Made by a program: the position numbers and the translations under genes. Below, piece by piece: positions 9,297 to 17,010 of a DNA stretch of 64,000 nucleotides. The notes below the pieces were generated by a model, which was not told the DNA's origin, searched no databases, and saw only the letters and a program-made list of their open reading frames with translations. This DNA comes from Thermoflexus hugenholtzii (lineage in GTDB: Bacteria > Chloroflexota > Anaerolineae > Thermoflexales > Thermoflexaceae): positions 2,480,001 to 2,544,000 of the forward strand of contig NZ_CP076326.1 of NCBI RefSeq assembly GCF_018771565.1, in the 5' to 3' direction. Every line of letters starts with the position of its first letter. The first letter of the stretch is position 1.

Positions 9297-9875
9297 ATGC
9301 GACGAATCGTGATCGGGATGGTTGGCAATCTGTTGGGCATCGGGTTGGCCCTGGGCCTGGGGCTGGCGATGGCCCGGGGGGCCGGCGCGGCGGCGCCGGC
9401 GGAGGAGCCCACGCCCACACCGACGCCCACGCTCACCCCCACGGTGCCGGTGACCCGGATCCATCCGGTCGCCCTGGCCCTGGCCCGCTGGATCAGCCAG
9501 ACGTTTCCCACCTTCGGCCTCACGCCGACGATCTCCGTCACGGATCTGATGGGCCTCCACGCCCAGGGCTTCGGCTACGGCGAGATCGCCCGAGCGCTTC
9601 AGCTGGTCCTGGCCTCTCAGAGCGACGCCGATCCCACGAACGATCTCTCCCTGGAGCAGGCGCTCCAGCTGGGGCGCCAGGTCGGCTGGGGCCAGGCCTA
9701 TCGCATTTACGGCCTCCATCCGGGCGGCCGGGGCCTGGGCGTCATCATGCGCTCCGCCCGGTCCAGGGCCTTCGTCACGCCCACGCCGTCCCCCACCCCG
9801 GCGACGGGTTCGGGCTCCGCCTCTTCGAAGAAGCCGAACCCGAGCGGCAAGATGCCCAAAGGCCGGGGCCGGTGA
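9297..9875 (+). CDS. Exported protein of unknown function with Thr/Pro-rich segments
   Basis: A 192-residue protein, no family recognised. Residues 1-33 look like a signal peptide or membrane anchor ending in ARGAGAAAP. A TPTPTPTLTPT spacer follows. Residues 55-155 form an Ala/Gly/Leu-rich helical region (GYGEIARALQLVL and LEQALQLGRQVGWGQAYRIYG). The tail is Ser/Pro/Lys-rich (TPSPTP, then SGKMPKGRGR). The start follows GGAGGG. It is divergent from the ECF sigma operon with 228 bases between them, so it may be a target of that sigma factor. Confidence 0.6.
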   Translation: MRRIVIGMVGNLLGIGLALGLGLAMARGAGAAAPAEEPTPTPTPTLTPTVPVTRIHPVALALARWISQTFPTFGLTPTISVTDLMGLHAQGFGYGEIARALQLVLASQSDADPTNDLSLEQALQLGRQVGWGQAYRIYGLHPGGRGLGVIMRSARSRAFVTPTPSPTPATGSGSASSKKPNPSGKMPKGRGR

Positions 9876-9907
9876 GCCCCTCCGAGGCCATGGGCGGGCC
9901 TGTCCCC

Positions 9908-11590
9908 TCAAGGCTCCCGTCCGAACTGATGGGCCAGCTGGCCCAGCGGGAACCGCAACACCGTCGGCCGGCCGTGCGGGCAGGTCCAGGGCATGGCGCA
10001 TCGCTCCAGCGCCCGCACCAGATGCTGCATCTGCTCCATGCCGAGGACCTGCCCGGCCTTCACAGCGGCGCGCTTGCAGATGCTCCGGATCCAGCGGGCC
10101 TCTAAAGCCGCCTTCATCGGCCGTCGCGCTTCATGCAGGTCGAACAGGAGGTCCTGGATCACCGCCCGAATCGCTTCGGCGGAGAGGACGGCCGGGATGG
10201 CCCGCACGCGGACGGCGCGGGGGCCGAAGGGCTCGATCCAGAGCCCCAGCTCCCGCAACGTCTCCTGGTGTTCCTCCAGCAGGCTCCTTTCCTCTGGTGA
10301 GACCTCCAGCAGCACCGGTTGCAACAGCGGTTGGGCCGGGAGCGGCCCCTCCTGACGCCGGGCCATAAGCTCCTCATACAGCACCCGCTCGTGCGCCGCG
10401 TGCTGGTCCAGCAGGTAGAGGCCATCCGGCCCCTCGGCGACGATGTAGGTCGCCTGGAGCTGCCCGATCACCCGGAGCGGGGGAAGGCCGGCCTCCTCCC
10501 CGGATGGCTTCGGAAGGACATCTGCGGGCTCCCCGGGCGGGAGGGGACGGGCAGGCATCGAAACCGGCGCCATCGGGGAGGCGACGGACTGAAAGACGCG
10601 AGGAGCCGTCTGGCGGAGGGCTCGGTGGGCGGCGCGCTGGACCAGACGGAACACCCGATCCGGATCCCGGAAACGGACCTCGATCTTGGCCGGGTGAACG
10701 TTCACATCCACCGCATCGAGGGGAAGATCGATCCAGAGAAAGCTCCAGGGGAAGCGGCCGGCGGGGAGCAGGGTGTGATAGGCCCGCAGCACCGCCGCCG
10801 GGAGCATGCGGTCCTGCACCCAGCGTCCGTTCACGAAGAAGGCCATCTCCTGGCGGTCCGGGCGATCCATCCCCGGCGGGCTGATCCACCCCGAGATCCG
10901 CATCTCTTCGTCCGCTTCGTGCACCTCCAGGAGGGCTTCCGCCACCTCCGCCCCGTAGAGGGCGGCGAGGCGATGGCGGGGCTCGCGAGCGGCAGGGAGC
11001 GTCAGGGCCTCCCGCCGGTCATGCCGGAGGAAGAACGCGACCCTCGGGTAAGCCAGGGCGTAGCGGCTGATCCAGAGGTCGATGGCCCGCCGCTCCGCCC
11101 CTTCCCCCTTCAGGAACTTCCGGCGGGCCGGGGTGTTGAAGAACAGGTCCTCCACGATCATCTCCGTGCCCGGGGGGCGCGCCATGGGCCGCTGCTCCCG
11201 GATCTCTCCTCCTTCGATGCGAACATACGTGCCCAGCTCTTCCCCGACAGCCCGAGTCCGGCAGGTGACCCGGGCGACGGCGGCGATGGCGGCCAGGGCT
11301 TCGCCCCGGAACCCCAGGGTGGCGATGCGGAAGAGGTCCTCGGGCGCGGAGATCTTGCTGGTGGCGTGGCGGGCGAAGGCGAGGGCGACTTCCGCGGCCG
11401 GGATGCCACACCCGTCATCGGCGACCCGGATGCGCGAACGGCCGCCCCCCTCCGTCTCCACCTCGATCCGCGAGGCGCCGGCGTCCAGGGCGTTCTCCAC
11501 CAGCTCCTTAACCACCGAGGCCGGGCGCTCGATCACCTCCCCGGCCGCGATCTGAGCCACCAGCTCCGGGTCCAGCACCCGAATGGGCAT
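9908..11590 (-). CDS. mutL: DNA mismatch repair protein MutL (endonuclease type)
   Basis: A 560-residue MutL. The GHKL ATPase motifs are present: ELVENALDAG, VADDGCGIP, ATSKI and GFRGEALAAIAAVA. The C-terminal domain carries the endonuclease metal site DQHAAHERVLYEE starting at D395, and CPHGRPT at C537 near the end. This indicates a nicking MutL, as in bacteria without MutH/Dam-directed repair. Length is slightly short because of a compact Pro-rich linker. mutS is not in the window. The 3' end is 32 bases from the end of the convergent exported-protein gene. Confidence 0.95.
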   Translation of the reverse strand: MPIRVLDPELVAQIAAGEVIERPASVVKELVENALDAGASRIEVETEGGGRSRIRVADDGCGIPAAEVALAFARHATSKISAPEDLFRIATLGFRGEALAAIAAVARVTCRTRAVGEELGTYVRIEGGEIREQRPMARPPGTEMIVEDLFFNTPARRKFLKGEGAERRAIDLWISRYALAYPRVAFFLRHDRREALTLPAAREPRHRLAALYGAEVAEALLEVHEADEEMRISGWISPPGMDRPDRQEMAFFVNGRWVQDRMLPAAVLRAYHTLLPAGRFPWSFLWIDLPLDAVDVNVHPAKIEVRFRDPDRVFRLVQRAAHRALRQTAPRVFQSVASPMAPVSMPARPLPPGEPADVLPKPSGEEAGLPPLRVIGQLQATYIVAEGPDGLYLLDQHAAHERVLYEELMARRQEGPLPAQPLLQPVLLEVSPEERSLLEEHQETLRELGLWIEPFGPRAVRVRAIPAVLSAEAIRAVIQDLLFDLHEARRPMKAALEARWIRSICKRAAVKAGQVLGMEQMQHLVRALERCAMPWTCPHGRPTVLRFPLGQLAHQFGREP

Positions 11591-11727
11591 GCCCGCGCTC
11601 CACGCATGATCCAGGCCGAGCGTCCGCCGCGTATTCCGACGAAGGTATTCTGCTTCTCATCGCCGAGAGGCGCAACTCGCCCCCGACATTGGCGCGCTCT
11701 AAGGAGGTCTCTCGTGACGGCGCCTCG

Positions 11728-11767
11728 TAAAAAGCAGCGGGAGCCTCCGAACGGAGGCTCCCGCTGC
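11728..11767 (-). terminator. Rho-independent terminator of the cold-shock gene
   Basis: A 16-bp perfect GC-rich stem (11734-11749 with 11752-11767) with a minimal loop. On the minus strand it is followed at once by TTTTT (11729-11733). It lies 29 bases after the csp stop codon. Confidence 0.92.
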
Positions 11768-11795
11768 CCCGGGTCGGGTGGAGCCGGCACCGTGT

Positions 11796-12017
11796 TCACT
11801 CGGACAGGCGCACGACCTGCTCGGCCTGGAGGCCCTTGGGGGTCTCGCGGATGGTGAACTCCACCCGCTCGCCCTCCTCGAGGTTGCGGAACCCCTGGCC
11901 GACGATGGCCGTGTAGTGGACGAAGACGTCGCGGTCCCCTTCGTCCGGCCGGATGAAGCCGTACCCCTTGGTCCGGTTGAACCAGCGGACGGTGCCCTTG
12001 ACACGCTGACCAGCCAT
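11796..12017 (-). CDS. Cold-shock protein (CspA family)
   Basis: A 73-residue single OB-fold nucleic-acid chaperone. RNP1 is in [11 protein letters not shown] and RNP2 in DVFVHYTAI; the [10 protein letters not shown] start is canonical. It binds single-stranded RNA/DNA and opens structured mRNA. AAGGAG stands 8-9 bases upstream. It is monocistronic, between a strong terminator and a leader of about 230 bases from a strong promoter (12254-12281). The leader contains a terminator-like hairpin, suggesting control after initiation. Confidence 0.95.
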   Translation of the reverse strand: MAGQRVKGTVRWFNRTKGYGFIRPDEGDRDVFVHYTAIVGQGFRNLEEGERVEFTIRETPKGLQAEQVVRLSE

Positions 12018-12161
12018 TGCTGCAACTCCTTAAGAAAGATTTTTGAAGCCCGCGAGGGGCGGACTCCCTGCTTCAGGTTGCGGAACGATCCGACCGGAAG
12101 AAGGGGATCCGAGGGAGGGAGGCGCGGCCTCGGGGGTGAGCAGGCGCCTGGGCTTCCAAAC

Positions 12162-12199
12162 AAAAAGCCGTCGGGCGAGTCCTGCGTTGACCCGACGGC
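12162..12199 (-). ncRNA. Terminator-like hairpin in the csp leader (attenuator or end of a short RNA)
   Basis: On the minus strand a 9-bp stem (12191-12199 with 12167-12175) and a 15-base loop are followed by TTTTTGTTTGG. It lies about 50-85 bases after the csp promoter and 145 bases before the csp start. It could release a short RNA of about 85-90 bases or attenuate csp. No known RNA family (6S, SRP) is recognised. Confidence 0.55.
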
Positions 12200-12253
12200 C
12201 AAACCCTCAGAACATCCCCCTCGCGCTCCGGTTCTGCGTTCCGATTCGCTTCT

Positions 12254-12281
12254 ATCATAATCGGATCGGGGATTTTGTCAA
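12254..12281 (-). promoter_or_regulatory. Strong sigma70 promoter of the csp transcript
   Basis: Minus-strand TTGACA (12276-12281, perfect) and TATGAT (12254-12259) with a 16-base spacer. Start of transcription is expected near 12247. Confidence 0.75.
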
Positions 12282-12295
12282 GTTTCGCCGGGGGC

Positions 12296-12323
12296 GTAGG
12301 GCAACTGCTCGCAGTTGCCCTCC
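12296..12323. repeat. Palindromic repeat copy (same hairpin as inside the MITE-like element)
   Basis: GTAGGGCAACTGC, a 2-base loop, then GCAGTTGCCCTCC. This is the same hairpin as 7436-7463, with compensatory changes (A to G in the left arm, T to C in the right) and one mismatch near the end. It lies between the csp and dnaX promoters. No terminal repeats or target duplication are visible here. Confidence 0.6.
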
Positions 12324-12358
12324 ATGTCCTGCGCCGGAGGCAGGGGCAGGGCGCTGCG

Positions 12359-12387
12359 TTGCCGGTTTCCCGCCCGTCGGTTATAAT
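12359..12387 (+). promoter_or_regulatory. Promoter for dnaX
   Basis: TTGCCG (12359-12364) and a perfect TATAAT (12382-12387) with 17 bases between. Transcription would start near 12394, about 30 bases before the dnaX ATG. Confidence 0.7.
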
Positions 12388-12424
12388 GGCGGCCAGACCG
12401 GCAGGACTCCGGAGCGTGCCGCCG

Positions 12425-13966
12425 ATGCCGTTGGCCCTCTACCGCAAGTGGCGCCCCCGACGGTTCGAGGAAGTGGTCGGCCAGGAGCATGTGACCCGCA
12501 CCCTGCGCAACGCCCTGCGCCTGGGTCGCATCGCGCACGCGTATCTGTTCGCCGGGCCGCGGGGGACCGGCAAGACCACCACGGCCCGCCTGCTGGCCAA
12601 GGCGGTCAACTGCCTGGCCGAAGCGGTGGAGGAGCGACCGTGCGATCGCTGCCGGATCTGCCAGGCGGTCAACGAAGGGCGCCTCATCGACCTGATCGAG
12701 ATCGACGCCGCCTCCAACCGGGGCATCGATGAGATCCGGGATCTGCGGGAGCGGGTTCGCTTCTCCCCCAGTGAGGCCCGGTATAAGGTCTACGTCATCG
12801 ATGAGGCCCATATGCTGACCACCGAGGCCTTCAACGCCCTCCTCAAAACCCTGGAGGAGCCTCCGCCGCACGTGATCTTCGTCCTGGCCACCACCGAGCC
12901 CCATCGGATCCCCGCCACGATCCTCTCCCGTTGTCAACGCTTCGATTTCCGCCGCCTGACGACGGCCGAGATCGTTCGGCGGCTGGAGGAGATCGTGGCC
13001 GCCGAGGGGCTCTCCGCCGAGCCGGAAGCCCTGGCCTGGATCGGGCGCCAGGCGGCCGGCAGCCTGCGGGACGCGGTGACCCTGCTGGATCAACTCGCCG
13101 CCGATGAAGAGCCCATCACGGTGGAGCGCGTGCAACGGACCCTGGGGGCCGGGCGCTGGGATCTGGTGGGGGAGATCGTGGAGGCCCTGAGCGAAGGGGA
13201 AACGGCCCGCGGGCTGACCCTCCTCGCCCGCGCCGTGGAGGAGGGCGCCCATCCGCCGCAGCTGGCCCGGCAGCTGGTGGAACACCTGCGTGCGGTCATG
13301 TGGCTGCAATGGGGGGATGCCAGCGGGGCGGATCTCCTGCCGGAGCAGCGCGCCGCGGCCCAGCGGCACGCCCGCGCCTTGCCCCCGGAGGTCCTCCCTC
13401 GTCTGATCCGCCTGTTCACGACCGCGGCGGCGGACTTCCGGAGCGCCTGGTCGCCGCAGCTCGCCCTGGAGCTGGCCTTCGTGGAGGCGGCCCTGGTCTG
13501 TCAGCAGGCCCGAGCGGCCCGGAGCGCCCCTCCTGTTCCTCCCGCTCCCTCGCCGGCGCCCGCGGCGGCGATCCCCGCGCCCCCTTCGCCCGCGCCTCCG
13601 GGCCCGGCCTCCCCGTCGGGGGGGCTGACCCTGGAGGCCCTCCGGGAGCGCTGGGCCAGCATCCTCAAGGCAGTGCGGGCTCAGAGCCTGCCCACTGAGG
13701 CGCTGCTGAAATCCTGCGCCCTCCATGCGGTGGAAGGCCACACCGTGGTCCTGGCCTGGCCCTCCGAGCTGCTGCGGGACAAGTTCCAGGATCCCCGGGC
13801 GAAGGCTCAGGCGCTGGTGGAGGACATCCTGAGCCACACCTTTGGGGTCCCGGTGACGATCCGCAACATCGTGGCCCGCAAGACCCCGCGCCGGCGCCCG
13901 GCGGCCGAGGATCCCCTGATCCGGCGGGCGGTGGAGGACCTGGGCGCCCAGGTGGAAGAGGAATGA
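12425..13966 (+). CDS. dnaX: DNA polymerase III subunit gamma/tau
   Basis: A 513-residue clamp-loader ATPase. Walker A GPRGTGKT is at residues 44-51. The zinc cysteines are C63, C73, C76 and C79, Walker B is VYVIDEAHML, and the SRC sensor/arginine finger is in ILSRCQRF. A Pro/Ala-rich linker (about 370-400) leads to a C-terminal domain. The ATG at 12425 is chosen because it begins the conserved LYRKWRP segment and lies about 30 bases from the promoter; the frame is open upstream but passes through the repeat. I saw no A-rich slippery site for a programmed gamma product. ybaB follows after 31 bases, the usual dnaX-ybaB pairing. Confidence 0.95.
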   Translation: MPLALYRKWRPRRFEEVVGQEHVTRTLRNALRLGRIAHAYLFAGPRGTGKTTTARLLAKAVNCLAEAVEERPCDRCRICQAVNEGRLIDLIEIDAASNRGIDEIRDLRERVRFSPSEARYKVYVIDEAHMLTTEAFNALLKTLEEPPPHVIFVLATTEPHRIPATILSRCQRFDFRRLTTAEIVRRLEEIVAAEGLSAEPEALAWIGRQAAGSLRDAVTLLDQLAADEEPITVERVQRTLGAGRWDLVGEIVEALSEGETARGLTLLARAVEEGAHPPQLARQLVEHLRAVMWLQWGDASGADLLPEQRAAAQRHARALPPEVLPRLIRLFTTAAADFRSAWSPQLALELAFVEAALVCQQARAARSAPPVPPAPSPAPAAAIPAPPSPAPPGPASPSGGLTLEALRERWASILKAVRAQSLPTEALLKSCALHAVEGHTVVLAWPSELLRDKFQDPRAKAQALVEDILSHTFGVPVTIRNIVARKTPRRRPAAEDPLIRRAVEDLGAQVEEE

Positions 13967-13997
13967 GATCCCCATCCTTTCGTTCAGGAGCCTGACG

Positions 13998-14333
13998 ATG
14001 ACCAAGACGCGTGGGTTGGGCAACCCGATGCAGATCCTCCAGCAGATCCAGCGGCTGCAGGAGGAGATGGTGAAAACGAAGGAGGCCCTCGCCCAGGAGA
14101 CCCTGACGGTGACGGCGGGCGGAGGGGCCATCACCATCGTGATCTCCGGCGATCAGCGGGTGCAATCCATCGCCATTGACCCCGCCCTGCTCTCCTCGGG
14201 GGATGTGGAGATGCTCCAGGACCTGCTGGTGGCGGCCATCAATCAGGCCATCGAGCGCTCTCAGGCCTATGCGGCGGAGCGGCTGAACGCCCTGGCCGGC
14301 CAGCTGGGCCTGAGCGGGCTGCTCGGCGCCTGA
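13998..14333 (+). CDS. YbaB/EbfC nucleoid-associated protein
   Basis: A 111-residue small helix-sheet-helix DNA-binding protein. It starts with a coiled N-terminal helix (ILQQIQRLQEEMVKTKEAL), then the beta-hairpin TLTVTAGGGAITIVISGDQ, then VQSIAIDPALL and a C-terminal helix. Such proteins bind DNA as tweezers-like dimers. The conserved position behind dnaX supports the call; recR, usually next, is displaced about 2 kb downstream. AGGAG precedes the ATG. Confidence 0.92.
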   Translation: MTKTRGLGNPMQILQQIQRLQEEMVKTKEALAQETLTVTAGGGAITIVISGDQRVQSIAIDPALLSSGDVEMLQDLLVAAINQAIERSQAYAAERLNALAGQLGLSGLLGA

Positions 14334-14359
14334 CGCTCTCCCTCCGCCGGTGGCTCCCG

Positions 14360-15490
14360 ATGCGCCTGGAAACCCTGGCCGTCCACGCAGGATCCCGCAG
14401 CGACCCGGCCACCGGAGCGGTGGCTCCCCCGCTTTATCTCTCCACCACCTTCGAGCGGGCCGCGGATGGGAGCTATCCGCACGGATGGATCTACGTCCGC
14501 CATGGCAACCCGAACCGGGCGGCCCTGGAGGAGGCCATGGCCGCCCTGGAGGGAGGCGCGACGGCCCTGGCCTTCGCCTCCGGTTCGGCGGCGGCCTTCG
14601 CCGTCTTCCAGGCCCTCTCCCCCGGGGACCGGGTGGTGATCTCGAAGGATCTTTACCACGGCCTGGCCCGGCTGTTCCGGGAGATCCTCCCCGCCTGGGG
14701 CCTGCGGGTGGAGTTCGTCGATCTCACCGATCCTGCAGCCGTCGAGGAAGCCCTGCGGACGCCCGCCCGGCTGGTGTGGGTGGAGACGCCCTCCAACCCG
14801 ATGCTGCGGATCACCGACATCGCCTGGGTGGCCGACCGGGCCCACGCGGCCGGGGCATGGTGTTTCTGCGACAACACCGCCGCCACGCCGATCCTCCAGC
14901 GGCCGCTGGCCCTGGGCGCCGACGGCGTGGTGCATTCCGCAACCAAGTATCTGGGCGGTCACGGGGACGTCATGGGCGGGGTGGTGGTGCTGCGGGAGGA
15001 GAACGCCTTCGCCCGGCGGCTGCGGGAGATCCAGATCACCGGCGGAGCGGTTCTGTCGCCTTTCGAGTGCTGGCTGATCCTGCGCGGCCTGCGGACGCTC
15101 CCCTATCGGATGCGGGCCCATTCGGAGAACGCCATGCGGGTGGCGGAGTTCCTGGCCCGGCATCCGGCGGTGAAAGCAGTGCACTACCCCGGCCTCCCGG
15201 ATCACCCGGGCCACGCCATCGCGGCCCGTCAGATGACAGCCTTCGGAGGGCTGCTTTCTTTTCAGGTGTGGGGAGGCCGGGAGGCAGCCTTGCGGGTGGC
15301 CGGTCGGGTGCGGCTGTTCACCCGGGCGACCAGCTTCGGAGGGCCCGAAAGCCTGATCGAGCACCGGGCCTCCATAGAGGGCCCCGGGACCTCCACGCCG
15401 GAGGACCTTCTGCGCCTCTCTATCGGCCTGGAGCACCCCGACGACCTCATCGAGGATCTGGACCAGGCGCTGGTGGCGGAAACTCATTAG
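14360..15490 (+). CDS. Cystathionine gamma-synthase/lyase-type PLP enzyme
   Basis: A 376-residue Cys/Met-metabolism PLP enzyme. The PLP lysine is in HSATKYLGGH, the phosphate contact in FASGSAAAFAV, and WVETPSNPMLRITDI and FGGPESLIEHRAS are family motifs. It performs gamma-elimination or replacement on homoserine- or cysteine-derived substrates: cystathionine synthase, lyase, methionine gamma-lyase or O-acylhomoserine sulfhydrylase. Sequence alone does not separate these. It lies 26 bases after ybaB and may be the third gene of the dnaX transcript. Confidence 0.88.
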   Translation: MRLETLAVHAGSRSDPATGAVAPPLYLSTTFERAADGSYPHGWIYVRHGNPNRAALEEAMAALEGGATALAFASGSAAAFAVFQALSPGDRVVISKDLYHGLARLFREILPAWGLRVEFVDLTDPAAVEEALRTPARLVWVETPSNPMLRITDIAWVADRAHAAGAWCFCDNTAATPILQRPLALGADGVVHSATKYLGGHGDVMGGVVVLREENAFARRLREIQITGGAVLSPFECWLILRGLRTLPYRMRAHSENAMRVAEFLARHPAVKAVHYPGLPDHPGHAIAARQMTAFGGLLSFQVWGGREAALRVAGRVRLFTRATSFGGPESLIEHRASIEGPGTSTPEDLLRLSIGLEHPDDLIEDLDQALVAETH

Positions 15491-15540
15491 AAAGGGTCGG
15501 GCTATAATGGTGAATGAAGAATTCGATAAGAGGAGGCCCC

Positions 15541-15780
15541 ATGAATCCAGAGCGACGGGAGCTTGCTCCAGGCATTGAAGCGAACCCGGAGGTGGTCAGC
15601 GGGGCCCCGGTGCTGCAAGGGACCCGCATCCCGGTGTGGGCAGTCCTTCGCGCCGTCGCCGATCTGGGGAGCATTGAGGAAGCGGCCCAGGCGTATGAAG
15701 TTCCTTCGGACCGGATTCGGCAGGCTCTTTATTATGCGGCGGACTTGCTGGAGGAAATCCGCGTGGGTATCCTGGCTTGA
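15541..15780 (+). CDS. DUF433 protein, putative antitoxin
   Basis: A 79-residue DUF433 protein with VSGAPVLQGTRIPVWAVL, then a helix-turn-helix region (GSIEEAAQAYEVPSDRIRQAL). DUF433 proteins are small DNA-binding antitoxin candidates. The start at 15541 has AGGAGG directly upstream; a -10-like TATAAT at 15503-15508 means longer starts would fall near the promoter. The stop overlaps the start of the DUF5615 gene (TGATG), the usual arrangement for this pair. Confidence 0.85.
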   Translation: MNPERRELAPGIEANPEVVSGAPVLQGTRIPVWAVLRAVADLGSIEEAAQAYEVPSDRIRQALYYAADLLEEIRVGILA

Positions 15781-16127
15781 TGCATCTGCTCATCGATCAG
15801 AACATCCCGCCTCGCGTGGCGGATGAGCTGTCTGCCCTGGGCTACTCTGTGGATCACGTGAGCCGTGTCGAGCTGGCACAAGCCAGCGATCCGGAGATCA
15901 TCCGGTTCGCGCTCCAGCGCGGGATGACCTTGGTCACCCAGGATCTGGGGCTGGCCCTTTGGATGCCCCACCCGCATTTCGGATTGCTTATACTTCGCCG
16001 CATTCCTATTCCCAGAATGGCCGCTTCCATCGCAGAAACCCTTCAGGATTTGAACACGAAGGGGATCTCGCTCCAGAATCGCATTGTAATGATTGAGCCT
16101 GGACGCTATCGGGTTCGCATGCGTTAA
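15780..16127 (+). CDS. DUF5615 PIN-like protein, putative toxin nuclease
   Basis: A 115-residue Mut7-C/PIN-like protein. LLIDQNIPPRVADEL holds the first acidic residue, DHVSRVELAQASDPEII and LVTQDLGLALW the others expected for a metal-dependent RNase fold. It is translationally coupled to the DUF433 gene, and together they form a candidate type II toxin-antitoxin unit. Activity is not shown by sequence alone. Confidence 0.82.
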   Translation: MHLLIDQNIPPRVADELSALGYSVDHVSRVELAQASDPEIIRFALQRGMTLVTQDLGLALWMPHPHFGLLILRRIPIPRMAASIAETLQDLNTKGISLQNRIVMIEPGRYRVRMR

Positions 16128-16319
16128 AAAGGCGAGGGTAAGAACTTCAGCGTTACGCTTGGAGCCCCTCTCTCCGATACAGACATAACTTCTATGAACA
16201 CTCTATGGACACGAAGCGAGATCTGGCCTCAGGGGGGATCCGACAATCCGGCAGTTCTCGCTTCTGCTTTCCTTACAGGCTTGCTTGGGCTGCAAAGCGA
16301 TCGGGACTTGGCCTTGCAG

Positions 16320-16328
16320 TGTTATGAT
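16320..16328 (+). promoter_or_regulatory. Extended -10 promoter candidate for recR-asnS
   Basis: TGTTATGAT is an extended -10 (TGn plus TATGAT) about 30 bases before the recR ribosome site. No good -35 is seen. The rest of 16128-16366 shows no convincing gene. Confidence 0.4.
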
Positions 16329-16366
16329 GATCATTCGCATCAGGGTTGTCGTTTAGGAGAGCTCCC

Positions 16367-16978
16367 ATGCGACCTTTCACGGCGATCGCGCCGCCGCCGA
16401 TGGCGCGGCTGATCGAGGCGCTGGTGAAGCTGCCCGGGATCGGGCCGAAGACCGCCTCCCGGCTGGCCTTCTATTTGCTCCGGGCCCCCGAGGAGGAGGT
16501 GCTGGCCCTGGCGGAGGCCCTTCGCAACCTCAAGCAGCAAACCCGCCTGTGTGAGATCTGCTTCCACATCACCGACGAGAGCCCCTGCGCCATCTGTCGG
16601 GACGAGCGGCGGGATCACGGGCTGATCTGTGTGGTGGAGGAGCCCCTGGACGTGCTGGCCATCGAGCGCACCGGCGAATACACGGGGGTCTATCACGTGC
16701 TGCACGGGGTGATCTCCCCCATGGATGGCGTCGGGCCGGAAGACCTGCGCATCCGCGAACTGGTCGAACGGGTGCGGCGGGAGGCCCCTCGGGAGGTGAT
16801 CCTGGCCACCAACCCCAGCCTGGAGGGAGAGAACACGGCCGTGTATATCCACCGCCTCCTGGCCCCTCTGGGCGTGCGGGTGACCCGCCTGGCCCGGGGC
16901 CTGCCGGTGGGCGGGGATCTGGACTACGCCGATGAGATCACCCTGGTTCGGGCGCTCCAGGGCCGTCAGGAGATGTGA
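16367..16978 (+). CDS. recR: Recombination mediator RecR
   Basis: A 203-residue protein that loads RecA at gaps with RecO. Residues 12-30 form the helix-hairpin-helix ([12 protein letters not shown]). A zinc finger has C62, C65, C74 and C77 ([16 protein letters not shown]). The Toprim domain begins [14 protein letters not shown], and a C-terminal Walker-like segment [18 protein letters not shown] completes it. ATG 16367 has AGGAG upstream. The asnS start lies 32 bases after the stop. Confidence 0.95.
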   Translation: MRPFTAIAPPPMARLIEALVKLPGIGPKTASRLAFYLLRAPEEEVLALAEALRNLKQQTRLCEICFHITDESPCAICRDERRDHGLICVVEEPLDVLAIERTGEYTGVYHVLHGVISPMDGVGPEDLRIRELVERVRREAPREVILATNPSLEGENTAVYIHRLLAPLGVRVTRLARGLPVGGDLDYADEITLVRALQGRQEM

Positions 16979-17010
16979 AAGCGGCACTCCCCGATCGGGA
17001 GGTTCCATTC

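Noticed and set aside
12162-12247. 6S RNA or SRP RNA in the csp leader
   Set aside because: The conserved SRP GGAA tetraloop region and the 6S open bubble are absent and the length is too short.
12425-13966. Programmed frameshift in dnaX making gamma
   Set aside because: No A- or T-rich slippery heptamer with a downstream stem was found around the domain III/IV border.
12278-14137. A 619-codon open frame antisense to dnaX/ybaB
   Set aside because: It mirrors real genes in GC-rich DNA, has no ribosome site and no family motifs.
16194-16412. 72-codon frame between the DUF5615 gene and recR
   Set aside because: No ribosome site, mixed composition, and it runs into recR in another frame.
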